In this document: positions 15,754 through 23,910 of the stretch, piece after piece
How positions within the stretch are numbered: the stretch's first letter is position 1
Layout: the number at the start of each line of letters is the position of its first letter
Source of the DNA: an uncultured Bacteroidales bacterium
Lineage (GTDB): Bacteria > Bacteroidota > Bacteroidia > Bacteroidales > Paludibacteraceae
Direction of reading: 5' to 3'
Length of the DNA stretch: 64,000 nt
NCBI GenBank assembly: GCA_902800525.1
Contig: CADCEV010000012.1
Location: forward strand, 54,824-118,823
Notes under the pieces: model-generated
What the model was told of the DNA's origin: nothing
The model's input: the letters and a program-made list of their open reading frames with translations, nothing else
Databases searched by the model: none
Position numbers and translations under genes: made by a program

Positions 15754-16512
15754 ATGAATTTATTGCCTCTTTTACATCAAAAACTCCTATTCTCCACGGA
15801 GGAAATCGTGAAGGAAACAGGAAATCCGCGCAGCGTAGCTACTATGTTGTGGCGTTACCAGCGTCAGGGCTTTATTTCTCAAGTGCGGCGAGGATTGTAT
15901 TGCGTTAATAATATGGCGACGCAGCAACCCGAGGCTAATAAATTCCAGATTGCATCTGCTATCACTCAGACTTCGTATGTCGCTTACCACGCGGCGATGG
16001 AGTATCATGGCTTAGCTCATCAGGTGTATTACGACGTTGTTGTCGGTAGCAAACAAACGTTTAGGTCATTCGACTTTGACAATTATCATTATATACCTCA
16101 TCTTTCTGCTCTTACCCACGGCATTGAGACGCCTTTGGCGGATACACACGTTCGCGTAACCAGTGTGGAACGTACTATCGTTGACTGCATTGACCGTATT
16201 GACCTTTGTGGCGGAATAGAGGAATTGGTAAATTGTCTGCGAAGTGTACAATATTTGAGGGAAGAGGAGTTGGAAATCATCTTGCAGGAATACCGCAAAA
16301 CAGCTCTCTATAAGAAAGTCGGTTTTCTGTGCGAACAACTACAACTGCCTGTATCGCGCGATTTTATTGCCGATTGTCAGAAATATGCCAAAGATAGTGT
16401 TCTCTTCTTGACACCGGATGGCACAAGTGACACATTCCACGCCTCATGGCGTTTATATGCTCCACAAAATTTGTTAACTATCAATAATCAAAACGCAGAT
16501 GAACTCGTATAA
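15754..16512 (+). CDS. AbiEi-like antitoxin / transcriptional regulator
   Basis: A 252-aa protein of the AbiEi family, the antitoxin of type IV toxin-antitoxin systems. The N-terminal winged helix (residues 1-60) contains LFSTEEIVKETGNPRSVATM and YQRQGFISQVRRGLYCV. The larger C-terminal domain has YVAYHAAMEYHGLAH and VTSVERTIVDCIDRID. In characterised systems AbiEi represses its own operon by binding inverted repeats near the promoter and neutralises AbiEii without stable contact. Here the gene sits first and overlaps the toxin gene by 14 bases, the standard order. Such pairs give phage resistance by abortive infection or stabilise mobile DNA. Confidence 0.85.
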   Translation: MNLLPLLHQKLLFSTEEIVKETGNPRSVATMLWRYQRQGFISQVRRGLYCVNNMATQQPEANKFQIASAITQTSYVAYHAAMEYHGLAHQVYYDVVVGSKQTFRSFDFDNYHYIPHLSALTHGIETPLADTHVRVTSVERTIVDCIDRIDLCGGIEELVNCLRSVQYLREEELEIILQEYRKTALYKKVGFLCEQLQLPVSRDFIADCQKYAKDSVLFLTPDGTSDTFHASWRLYAPQNLLTINNQNADELV

Positions 16513-17440
16513 CAAGAACGACCTTGCGCAGTTGGCGGCACGAACAAGTTTCTTACGCGACAATCTTGAAAAAGTGCTACGATTGACGGATGTATTGCGA
16601 TTTATCGCTGGTAACCCCAAACTTAACCATTGTTTGGTGCTCAAAGGAGGAACGGCTATCAACTTGACCGTTTTTGATATGCCACGCTTATCGGTGAATA
16701 TTGATTTGGATTTTCATAGCGATTGCACACGCGAAGAGATGTTAACAGCCCGATTAGCTATTAACACGGAGATACAATCATACATGGTGTCGCAAGGATA
16801 TTTGCTTAGTCCGAATACCAAGAATCCACACTCTTTGGACTCGTGGGTGTTTATCTATCAAAATGCCGGCGGTAATCGGGACAATATCAAGATAGAGATA
16901 AACTATTCGATGCGGCAACATATCTACGCACCCGAAAGGCGATCTATTAACGTAGATTTTCTTGCAGACACAAGAGTTCTTACTTTAGCACCGATAGAAC
17001 TATTCGGCAGTAAGATTAAAGCACTTATTGAACGGCATACCTGCCGAGATTTATACGATGTCTATAACTTATTGCATAGCGATTTGTATCCAACATTTGA
17101 CCTTCCGATGCTTCGCAAGATAGTAGTCTTCTATCTGGCAGTTGGCGGAAGTGATATGCCATGTAAAGAATATGATTTTGAGCCTATTCGACAAATCACG
17201 TTTGCGCAGATTAGGGCATCATTATTACCAATGCTCAAAAAAGGAGACTCGTTCGATTTTGAGACAGCGAAAGCCGAGGTTTTACTTTTCTTACAATCGT
17301 TGCTGCAACTCACCGAAAGTGAGAAGCGTTTTATTGATGCTTTCAACGCAAAGCGATATCAGCCTGAACTGCTATTTGATGACGAAGCAATCCTCTCTAA
17401 TATACTCCATCATCCTATGGCATACTGGAAAACACGGTAA
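16499..17440 (+). CDS. AbiEii/AbiGii-family nucleotidyltransferase toxin
   Basis: A 313-aa protein. The nucleotidyltransferase signature is present: LKGGTAINL near 49, the metal-binding Asp pair in RLSVNIDLDFHS near 62, and the downstream IELFGSKIKALIERHTCRDLYD near 160, which carries the Lys and Asp conserved in AbiEii toxins. It should transfer nucleotides to RNA, as shown for related MenT/AbiEii toxins on tRNA; this is family knowledge. It is translated together with AbiEi through the 14-base overlap. All key residues look intact, so the toxin is probably active. A non-coding stretch with hairpins follows. Confidence 0.87.
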   Translation: MNSYNKNDLAQLAARTSFLRDNLEKVLRLTDVLRFIAGNPKLNHCLVLKGGTAINLTVFDMPRLSVNIDLDFHSDCTREEMLTARLAINTEIQSYMVSQGYLLSPNTKNPHSLDSWVFIYQNAGGNRDNIKIEINYSMRQHIYAPERRSINVDFLADTRVLTLAPIELFGSKIKALIERHTCRDLYDVYNLLHSDLYPTFDLPMLRKIVVFYLAVGGSDMPCKEYDFEPIRQITFAQIRASLLPMLKKGDSFDFETAKAEVLLFLQSLLQLTESEKRFIDAFNAKRYQPELLFDDEAILSNILHHPMAYWKTR

Positions 17441-17589
17441 TTACTATATCAACGACTTCTTCTTCCTCTACCAAGAAACCAAATATAGTACAATTTAACA
17501 AAGTACAAAGTACAAAGAGAGGCGGCGCATGTATGTGCCGCGAGATGCACTCACAAGAGGTAACAAATCAGGCAGATAAACCGACAAAC

Positions 17590-17620
17590 AAGCGGCAGGA
17601 GCACGAAGCACCTGCCGCTT
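17590..17620 (+). terminator. Strong hairpin downstream of the abiE operon
   Basis: A 10-bp perfect stem (AAGCGGCAGG, 17590-17599, with CCTGCCGCTT, 17611-17620) around an 11-base loop, followed by TGTGTTT. It is the likely terminator for abiE, 150 bases after the toxin stop. Confidence 0.7.
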
Positions 17621-17670
17621 TGTGTTTATAGAAACAAATAAACTTAATTAACACTAAAAATCAAACAACA

Positions 17671-17844
17671 ATGACAAAGTTGGGCTCCATCAAGAAACCG
17701 ATGCCGCTCAACCGTCTCGGTATGCTCCTTTAAAAAGCCGGGTACACTCAGAAATGTTTGAGCGGTAAAGCGAGAGGATGGTTAGTACGCGAGCGCGGAT
17801 TAGAAGAGGTAAACGCCAATAGAAACATTAATGCTCGTCCATGA
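17671..17844 (+). pseudogene. Small gene remnant with an in-frame stop
   Basis: An ATG after an A-rich leader opens a frame reading MTKLGSIKKPMPLNRLGMLL, then TAA (17731-17733). The same frame resumes as KAGYTQKCLSGKARGWLV and RERGLEEVNANRN before a TGA at 17842. One T-to-A change would join the halves into a 57-aa basic protein. The GYTQK..RGWLV part resembles C-terminal winged-helix ends of VirE/VapE-type primase-helicase proteins of Bacteroidales elements; that similarity is from memory and weak. The final stop overlaps the left arm of the 21-bp inverted repeat. It may instead be a genuine 20-residue peptide gene. Confidence 0.4.
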
Positions 17845-17937
17845 CAGTATGACAGATGACAGTTCTTTTTATATATCTCACACACGCGCGTAGGTGTGTA
17901 TATTTTAGGAATTTATCTGTCATCTGTCATACTGTCA
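17842..17937. repeat. Perfect 21-bp inverted repeat with nested hairpin
   Basis: TGACAGTATGACAGATGACA plus G (17842-17862) is exactly complementary to the arm at 17917-17937. The arms themselves repeat TGACAG. Between them lies a second hairpin (CACAC, loop GCGCG, then GTGTG, flanked by ATAT). The whole could extrude as a cruciform or form a very stable RNA. Confidence 0.92.
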
Positions 17938-18355
17938 ACCCGTCCGCCTGAATGACTTTGTCCATTGCGTCCGGATCGTATCCGGACATCCCAAAAGCGT
18001 CGTCCATTAGGTCGGATGCCATCCGACATCCACCTGACATCCATCCGGCAACCCTCCCGACAGCCTCCAATTACCTGTTGAGCCCGCGATATCCCCGCGA
18101 CCTCACCGCGACCTCACTGTAGGGTCTTTGTCAAGTTCATCTTGCCGGACCAACATCCGGCTAAAAAATAATTCGTTTAATTTGTTAAATTCGTGAACAA
18201 AAAGAAAAAATATTTGCATATATGGAAAATTTGTAGTACTTCGGTCCTCCCTACTTTAGAAAGCAGGGTCCCGCCGAAAATACGTTCGCATTTTGCCGGA
18301 CATAAGCAAGGGCGGGCATTTTTTTTGAAAACGGGACTGACGTCCTATATTCTAA
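17938..18355. other. Non-coding stretch with short palindromes and a broken inverted copy of the promoter cassette
   Basis: I see no gene here. It holds CCGGATCGTATCCGG- and GTCGGATGCCATCCGAC-type palindromes (about 17970-18030), two 11-bp CCGCGACCTCA units (about 18095-18117), a hairpin CCCTACTTTAGAAAGCAGGG (about 18249-18268), a TTTGCATATATGG -33-like box without a good -7, and GGGCGGGCATTTTTTTTG (about 18312-18329), which is complementary to part of the cassette at 18380-18400. An 87-codon open frame across it has no family features. Confidence 0.6.
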
Positions 18356-18437
18356 TAATTCGCGATAAATCGCTTTTTTTACAAAAAAAATGCCCGAACG
18401 CTTGCATATGTGCGAAATTTGTAGTATCTTTGCACGA
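18356..18437 (+). promoter_or_regulatory. Terminator-promoter cassette, copy 2, before the pectinesterase
   Basis: Holds the hairpin GCGAT-AA-ATCGC with a T-run, then CTTG (18401-18404), 20-bp spacer, TATCTTTG (18425-18432). Nearly identical to 13903-13985. Confidence 0.8.
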
Positions 18438-18467
18438 ATTTTCGTTTAACACTTAACATAAATCAAA

Positions 18468-21236
18468 ATGAAAAAGATTTTCACATTGATGGCTGCTGCT
18501 CTGATGAGCGTTGCTATGTGGGCAGGAGCAAATGACCTGCTGTGGGACTATTCCGAGAATCAGATCCCGACATCAGGGTCTGACAAAGACGCTGTTTCTC
18601 AGACCGTGCTGACGTATGGCGGTTATGTAAATGATGCGCCAAGTACGAATTTGGGATTGAACGGCGTGAAAATGAATAGCAGCGGTTACGCTTATTTCAC
18701 CAAAGCAGCCGTAGCCGGCAAACTGAAACTGACCTATGGCCCGCGTAAAACAGGCTCCAAGTTATCCTTGTTAGTGAACACATGGGCAGGTGAGACGCCT
18801 AATGCGGATAAACTGATTGTGGAGACCAAGATGGTAGATGAGCTGAGTACTGCGGTAGTTGATTTGACTGCTGAGCAGAACAATATTTATATTACACGTT
18901 CTTCTTCCAGCGGAGAAGGCGTTCTGCAAAAGATTCAGTTCATCGAGTTCGTGCCGCGTACGTTCGTGGATTTTGAGCTGGTGATGTGCAACATGGCATC
19001 GGAATATGACTTTACGACGCTGCCGGAAGGCGTGACTGCAAGCGGTACATTCAATACCGACCAACACGGCTACCGCGATTTCAAAATCACCGTGCCGGTG
19101 GATGGCACCGTCCGTTTCACCATCGGTGACTGCCAATATGGCAACAAACCCATTGAGGTAAAGAACAAAAAAGGAGAGGTCATTGCTACGCTGAACTATC
19201 CGAAAGCAGGTTGCTATGGTCCGAATACGACCGGGAATGTATTTCAATACATCTATTTAGGCGATGCGGACACGCTGACGTTTGAGAAGATCCAATACTG
19301 CAACTATTTCAAGGCAGAGGCGGCTGAGATCACACCTTGCGAGGTGACTTTCAAAGACCAGAACGGCAAGGTGCTCTCCAAAATCGAGACGTACGAAGGA
19401 GCCACATTAGGCATTTTGCCGGAAGTGAGTGTACTGCCGGAGATCGGCGAGGGCTATGCCTTCCGCGGATGGTTCTATACCAACGGCAAGAAAGCACAGA
19501 TAGGCGATGCGATCAACGGCAACACGACGATTCAAGCGAAAGTGACGCCGATCGAAACGGCTATTATCGGAAGCGTACAGACGTATGATTTTGCGAACGG
19601 CGCATTCTACCCGGAGGATCACGAGACCGTAGAGGTAGCCAATGGAGCATTCCACGACGCGACACACGGATGGTATTTTGCAGCGGACGGTTCGATCAAA
19701 GTGCAAGTAGCCGGAAATGCAGTAGTAGTGGTCAGCCTTTGCAAATACTCGGAGACCGGCGAAGTAGCCGTTACAGCCGGAGAGAAAGAGATCGCCCAAA
19801 TGCGTGTAGTAAAGGACACTACCGCCGATGGCACCGAGTTGACCGCACAATATGAAGGCGAGGCCGGATGGCTGACCATCAGCTGGACCGCTAAACAATA
19901 CGTACACAAAGTAGTGGTATATAACGTGCTTGATTTCCTGGAGAAAGATGCGGCCACGGGCTATTATATCGTTCCTGCAGGGGATGTAGCATCGTTCCTG
20001 TTGGCACTCGTACAGGCGCAAAGCGGCGACAAGATCTTCTTGCCGAACGGCACATATGACCTCGGTGAGACTTGTCTGACAACCATCAGCAAGAACAATA
20101 TCGCAATTATCGGTCAGTCGATGGATGGTACTATCATCAAAAACGCGCCGGACGCTGCCAAAGAGAGCATCGACAAGACCGCGACAATCAAAATCAACAA
20201 GAGCGTATCGGGTACATACCTCCAAGATCTGACGATTCAGAACGCGCTGGATTACTACAAGAGCGACAACGGACGCGCGGTATGTCTCTGGGATCAGGGA
20301 ACGAAGACCGTTTGCAAGAACGTGAAACTGCTGAGCTATCAGGATACGTATTATTCGAACCTGCAAGGCGCGTTGAAGTATTTCGAGGATTGCGAGATCC
20401 ACGGAACGGTCGATTTCATCTGCGGAGACGGTAGCGTTTATTTCAAGAACAACCTCCTCTATTGCGAGAAACGCAAAAAAGACGGAGGCGGAAGTGACGC
20501 CTTGACCGCGAACAACGGTATTGCAACGGACAAGGGCTACGTTTTCGAGGGTTGCACCGTGAAGAGCGAGTGCCCGGTCGTTTCGATGGGACGTGCATGG
20601 AACAACACGCCGAAAGTAGCGTTCCTGAACACCTTAGTTGATTACAGCGCAGGTCAGTTTGCTTTCGAGAGCAGCGACATCCAGCGCTGGACGAAGAAAC
20701 TGATGAACGCCAACGCTTGGCCTGAGTTCGGCGAGTTCAATACGCATCTGGAGGACGGAACAGTACTGACGCCGGCAAGCAATGTAGTGAAATTCTTAGA
20801 CGAGAAGAGCGGCAATGCAACGAAGGATATTGAGACCGTTTGGAGCGCAGAGAAAGCTGCTACTTACACGATGGCATATACCCTCGGCGCATGGGCAGAG
20901 ACCGCTGCCAAAGAGGCGGAGCAGGCTGTGGCTGAAGAAGATGCCAAAGATTTTGAGCCGGACGGCATCTATCTGGTGGAAGGTGACGGCGAGTTCAAAG
21001 GTATTATTCTCGGAAGTGAGTTCATGGACAAGTTTGCCCTATATGACGGCGTTAACTACACCGTTCGCAAGGCCAACGCCCGCGGCGGTTTCGGTTTGAA
21101 AGCCGGCGAAGAGCCTTCTCAAGCCATCAGCAACACCGCTGTCAGTAATGAAAAGGTAGCTAAAATCATCCGTGACGGAAAGGTAATCATTATTCGCGGT
21201 GATAAAGAATTTAATGTGCTTGGCGCACAACTCTAA
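18468..21236 (+). CDS. Secreted pectinesterase (CE8) with extra beta domains and conserved tail
   Basis: A 922-aa protein with a signal peptide (about 1-19, ending MSVAMWAG). Two N-terminal beta regions (20-290) precede a repeat-like unit near 290-350 (EGYAFRGWFYTNGKKAQIGD). The right-handed beta-helix pectin methylesterase domain spans about 500-790: SYQDTYYS near 624 (Gln and proton-donor Asp), GTVDFICGDGSVYF near 647 (nucleophile Asp) and MGRAWNNTPKV near 706 (catalytic Arg). All CE8 catalytic positions are kept, so it should demethylate pectin outside the cell. The tail (RDGKVIIIRGDKEFNVLG) is a diverged form lacking the final VK. The porQ gene starts 10 bases after the stop. Confidence 0.87.
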   Translation: MKKIFTLMAAALMSVAMWAGANDLLWDYSENQIPTSGSDKDAVSQTVLTYGGYVNDAPSTNLGLNGVKMNSSGYAYFTKAAVAGKLKLTYGPRKTGSKLSLLVNTWAGETPNADKLIVETKMVDELSTAVVDLTAEQNNIYITRSSSSGEGVLQKIQFIEFVPRTFVDFELVMCNMASEYDFTTLPEGVTASGTFNTDQHGYRDFKITVPVDGTVRFTIGDCQYGNKPIEVKNKKGEVIATLNYPKAGCYGPNTTGNVFQYIYLGDADTLTFEKIQYCNYFKAEAAEITPCEVTFKDQNGKVLSKIETYEGATLGILPEVSVLPEIGEGYAFRGWFYTNGKKAQIGDAINGNTTIQAKVTPIETAIIGSVQTYDFANGAFYPEDHETVEVANGAFHDATHGWYFAADGSIKVQVAGNAVVVVSLCKYSETGEVAVTAGEKEIAQMRVVKDTTADGTELTAQYEGEAGWLTISWTAKQYVHKVVVYNVLDFLEKDAATGYYIVPAGDVASFLLALVQAQSGDKIFLPNGTYDLGETCLTTISKNNIAIIGQSMDGTIIKNAPDAAKESIDKTATIKINKSVSGTYLQDLTIQNALDYYKSDNGRAVCLWDQGTKTVCKNVKLLSYQDTYYSNLQGALKYFEDCEIHGTVDFICGDGSVYFKNNLLYCEKRKKDGGGSDALTANNGIATDKGYVFEGCTVKSECPVVSMGRAWNNTPKVAFLNTLVDYSAGQFAFESSDIQRWTKKLMNANAWPEFGEFNTHLEDGTVLTPASNVVKFLDEKSGNATKDIETVWSAEKAATYTMAYTLGAWAETAAKEAEQAVAEEDAKDFEPDGIYLVEGDGEFKGIILGSEFMDKFALYDGVNYTVRKANARGGFGLKAGEEPSQAISNTAVSNEKVAKIIRDGKVIIIRGDKEFNVLGAQL

Positions 21237-21245
21237 CAGGAAAGA

Positions 21246-22301
21246 ATGCAAAAGTTGAGATTTCTCCTTATAGTATGCGCGTGCGTGGCGGTTAACGCCA
21301 CCGCGCAAGTGTCGAACGCCGGAAGGTCGGTATTCTCTTTTATGAGTTTACCGACATCTTCCCGCATCAATGCGTTAGGAGGAAGCAACGTCAGCCTGAG
21401 CGACGGAGATATTTCCATGGGCATGTGCAACCCCGCCCTGCTCCATGAGAACTCGCATATGACGCTGCAACTCAACTATTCGTATTACCTGCCCGGAACG
21501 ATGTTCGGTTCTGCGCTCTACGGGCATAATTTCGCAGAGAAGAACTATTTTGCAGTGGGTCTTCATTACCTCGATTACGGTTCGATGAAAGAAGCGCTGG
21601 AAAACGGTTCGCAGACAGGGCGGACTTTCGGCGCACGGGATATTTTGGTGGATGTCATGTACGCGCGGCAGTTACATCCGTGCTGGAAAATAGGTGTGAC
21701 CCTCAAACCGGTTTATTCCATTTACGAGAGTTATTCGTCTTTTGCCATCGGAGCTGACGTCGGCGCACACTACCAAAGTCCCGACTCCGCCTTGCAGATG
21801 GGTTTGGTACTCCAGAACATAGGTTGGCAACTGAAAGGCTTCTACTCCGAAGAGGGCGGACGCAACCACGAAATGCTGCCGCTGAACCTCCAATTCGGAC
21901 TGAGTTACCGCCTCAAACATGCACCGCTGCGATTCCATGTGCAGTTACACAACCTGCAAACATGGAACTTGAACTACGAATGGACCAGCCTCGACAAAGA
22001 CCCTGTGAAGGGAGAGATTATTCCGCACAATGTGGCATGGTACGATATGCTCTTCCGGCACACGATATTCACCTTGGAGGTAGTTCCCAAGAGCGATAAA
22101 TTCTATATCGCACTCAGTTATAACCACCGCCGCAGAGCGGAGTTGAACCTGATCGACCAGCGTTCGTTAGCCGGATTTGCTTTGGGTGTGGGCGTGAAGA
22201 TCAAACAAGCCCGCGTCGGGTTTGCTATCAGCCAGCTGACCAAATCGAACTTCTCGTACCAACTCGGTCTGACCTTGGACATCAACTCGCTCATGAAATA
22301 G
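21246..22301 (+). CDS. porQ: Type IX secretion system protein PorQ
   Basis: A 351-aa outer-membrane beta-barrel protein of the PorV/PorQ/FadL-like family. The signal peptide ends at about residue 20 (VNATAQ). It is followed by the typical PorQ start (GRSVFSFMSLPTSSRINALG, then GG) and MGMCNPALLHENSHMTLQLN. Alternating hydrophobic strands fill the rest and the C-terminus is TLDINSLMK. In the Type IX system PorQ works with PorU, PorV and PorZ, which process and attach cargo at the cell surface. The porQ-cmk-ispH order resembles that of Porphyromonas-type genomes (from memory), which supports the call. Its presence makes the tail-bearing secreted proteins of this window likely cargo. Confidence 0.87.
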   Translation: MQKLRFLLIVCACVAVNATAQVSNAGRSVFSFMSLPTSSRINALGGSNVSLSDGDISMGMCNPALLHENSHMTLQLNYSYYLPGTMFGSALYGHNFAEKNYFAVGLHYLDYGSMKEALENGSQTGRTFGARDILVDVMYARQLHPCWKIGVTLKPVYSIYESYSSFAIGADVGAHYQSPDSALQMGLVLQNIGWQLKGFYSEEGGRNHEMLPLNLQFGLSYRLKHAPLRFHVQLHNLQTWNLNYEWTSLDKDPVKGEIIPHNVAWYDMLFRHTIFTLEVVPKSDKFYIALSYNHRRRAELNLIDQRSLAGFALGVGVKIKQARVGFAISQLTKSNFSYQLGLTLDINSLMK

Positions 22302-22308
22302 GGAGATG

Positions 22309-22373
22309 AATTGTAAATTGTAAATTGTAAATTGTGCATTGTAAATTGTGAATTGTAAATTGTAAATTGTGAA
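22309..22373 (+). repeat. Heptad array (ATTGTAA type) between porQ and cmk
   Basis: Eight or so units of ATTGTAA with ATTGTGC and ATTGTGA variants fill the gap and end in the GTG start codon of cmk (22369). Confidence 0.9.
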
Positions 22374-23031
22374 TAAGATTATTGTAGCCATAGACGGATA
22401 TTCATCCTGCGGTAAATCTACTATCGCCAAAGAGTTAGCGAAATACGCAGGTTATATTTACGTGGACACAGGCGCCATGTATCGCGCGATAGGTTTATAC
22501 ACGCTTCGAAACGGTCTGACGGACGAGGCTTCTATCATCCAAGCCCTGCCGCAGATACAGGTGGGTTTCATTCAAGCCGGGGGTGCGCAACACGTCACCC
22601 TGAACGGCGAAGACGTCGAATCGCAGATACGCACCTTGGAGGTCGGCAACAGAGCGAGCCAGGTGTCGCAGATCAAAGAAGTACGGGCTTTCCTCGTGGC
22701 GCAACAACAGGCCATGGGAAAGGACAAAGGTATCGTTATGGACGGGCGCGATATAGGAACCGTGGTTTTCCCGAAAGCGGAACTGAAACTGTTCCTCACC
22801 GCCAGCCCCGAAGTGCGTGCACAGAGACGTTTCGACGAACTGGTAGAGAAAGGCGAAAAGCCGGACTACAATGCCGTGTTAGCCGATGTGAACGACCGAG
22901 ACTACCGTGACACACATCGCGCCGAGAGCCCGCTCAGGCAAGCCGAGGATGCGATTGTGGTGGATAACAGCCACATGACCCGCGAAGAACAGATGCAAGT
23001 CATTTATGATTATTTCAATCGATTCAAATAG
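22369..23031 (+). CDS. cmk: (d)CMP kinase
   Basis: A 220-aa cytoplasmic P-loop kinase that phosphorylates CMP and dCMP for nucleotide synthesis. The N-terminus has IVAIDGYSSCGKSTIAKELA and VDTGAMYRAIGLY (substrate-binding region); DGRDIGTVVFPKAELKLFLT lies near 124 and RRFDELVEKGEKPDY near 151. Full-length for the family. The start is GTG inside the heptad array; no upstream ATG gives the conserved start MNKIIVAIDG. The end overlaps ispH by 26 bases. Confidence 0.93.
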   Translation: MNKIIVAIDGYSSCGKSTIAKELAKYAGYIYVDTGAMYRAIGLYTLRNGLTDEASIIQALPQIQVGFIQAGGAQHVTLNGEDVESQIRTLEVGNRASQVSQIKEVRAFLVAQQQAMGKDKGIVMDGRDIGTVVFPKAELKLFLTASPEVRAQRRFDELVEKGEKPDYNAVLADVNDRDYRDTHRAESPLRQAEDAIVVDNSHMTREEQMQVIYDYFNRFK

Positions 23032-23899
23032 CGGTTTCTGTTTCGGCGTCACGCGCGCCATTAACACCGCCCAGACAGAGCTCCGCAACGGAGCTCTTTA
23101 TTGCTTAGGCGACATCGTCCATAACGGTCAGGAAGTAGCCCGTTTGGAAGAAGCCGGCCTGCAGACAATCGACTACGACGATCTCCGGACGCTGCCTTCT
23201 CACTCGCGCGTGCTGCTCCGGGCACACGGCGAACCGCCTTCAACGTATTGGATTGCCCGGCAACGGGGGATCCAACTCTTTGATGCGACCTGTCCGGTGG
23301 TGAAGAAATTGCAAGACCGTATTCGCGCGTGCTACGAGGCGCACAAGAACGATGAAGCCCTGCCGCCGCAGATTGTCATTTACGGCAAAGCCGGACATGC
23401 GGAAGTAATAGGTCTCCAAGGTCAGACTAATAATACCGCTATCGTCATTGAGAACGAAGCGCAACTGAACCTGCTTGATTTCTCGCGACCGATCTATCTC
23501 TTTTCGCAGACCACCAAGTCCGTAGAAGGCTTTCAGAGCCTCGTGGAAGCGATCAAATCACAATTCACAGATCACAATTCACCATTAGCTTTCGAAGCGC
23601 ACGACACGATTTGCCGCAACGTGGCAAACCGTGTAGCGCAGTTACAGGCTTTTGCCCGGGAGAACGACATCGTACTCTTTGTCGGCGGGACCAAGAGTTC
23701 CAATGCCCGCGTGCTGTTCAATCATTGCTTGGAGGCGAACCCCAACACCTATTTCCTCAGCAGCGCAGAAGAGATGAGCGAATCACTCATCAACGAATGC
23801 CGTGCAGCAGAGCGTGTCGGCATCTGCGGTGCAACCAGTACGCCACAATGGCTCATGGAAAAAGTAAGGGACAAGCTTTCGCTCATCCCTTCCTTCTAA
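23006..23899 (+). CDS. ispH: 4-hydroxy-3-methylbut-2-enyl diphosphate reductase (IspH/LytB)
   Basis: A 297-aa iron-sulfur enzyme making IPP and DMAPP in the last step of the MEP isoprenoid pathway. The three cluster cysteines are visible: GFCFGVTRAI near residue 12, LFDATCPVVKKL near 96 and HDTICRNVANR near 203. VGGTKSSNARVLF near 229 is the substrate-binding block. Translation is coupled to cmk by overlap. Residues KSQFTDHNSP near 188 come from an in-frame ATTCACA-like repeat (23557-23586) just ahead of the third cysteine region, so this essential enzyme apparently tolerates the insertion there. Confidence 0.94.
   Translation: MIISIDSNSGFCFGVTRAINTAQTELRNGALYCLGDIVHNGQEVARLEEAGLQTIDYDDLRTLPSHSRVLLRAHGEPPSTYWIARQRGIQLFDATCPVVKKLQDRIRACYEAHKNDEALPPQIVIYGKAGHAEVIGLQGQTNNTAIVIENEAQLNLLDFSRPIYLFSQTTKSVEGFQSLVEAIKSQFTDHNSPLAFEAHDTICRNVANRVAQLQAFARENDIVLFVGGTKSSNARVLFNHCLEANPNTYFLSSAEEMSESLINECRAAERVGICGATSTPQWLMEKVRDKLSLIPSF
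23557..23586 (+). repeat. In-frame ATTCACA-type repeat inside ispH
   Basis: CACAATTCACAGATCACAATTCACCATT is read as SQFTDHNSPL in three or four degenerate heptad units, in the same stop-free orientation as the glycosyltransferase copies. Confidence 0.6.
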
Positions 23900-23910
23900 A
23901 CTTTTGTTCT

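Noticed and set aside
15702-15908. A 68-codon frame overlapping the start of abiEi
   Set aside because: It begins within the promoter and is in a different frame from the well-matched AbiEi protein.
17671-17844. Stop-codon reassignment (TAA read as sense) to explain the in-frame stop
   Set aside because: TAA ends many clear genes here (for example those at 296, 3371 and 7239), so a decayed frame is the simpler reading.
18193-18456. An 87-codon open frame before the pectinesterase
   Set aside because: It covers the promoter, a terminator hairpin and an inverted repeat, and its product has no features of a real protein.
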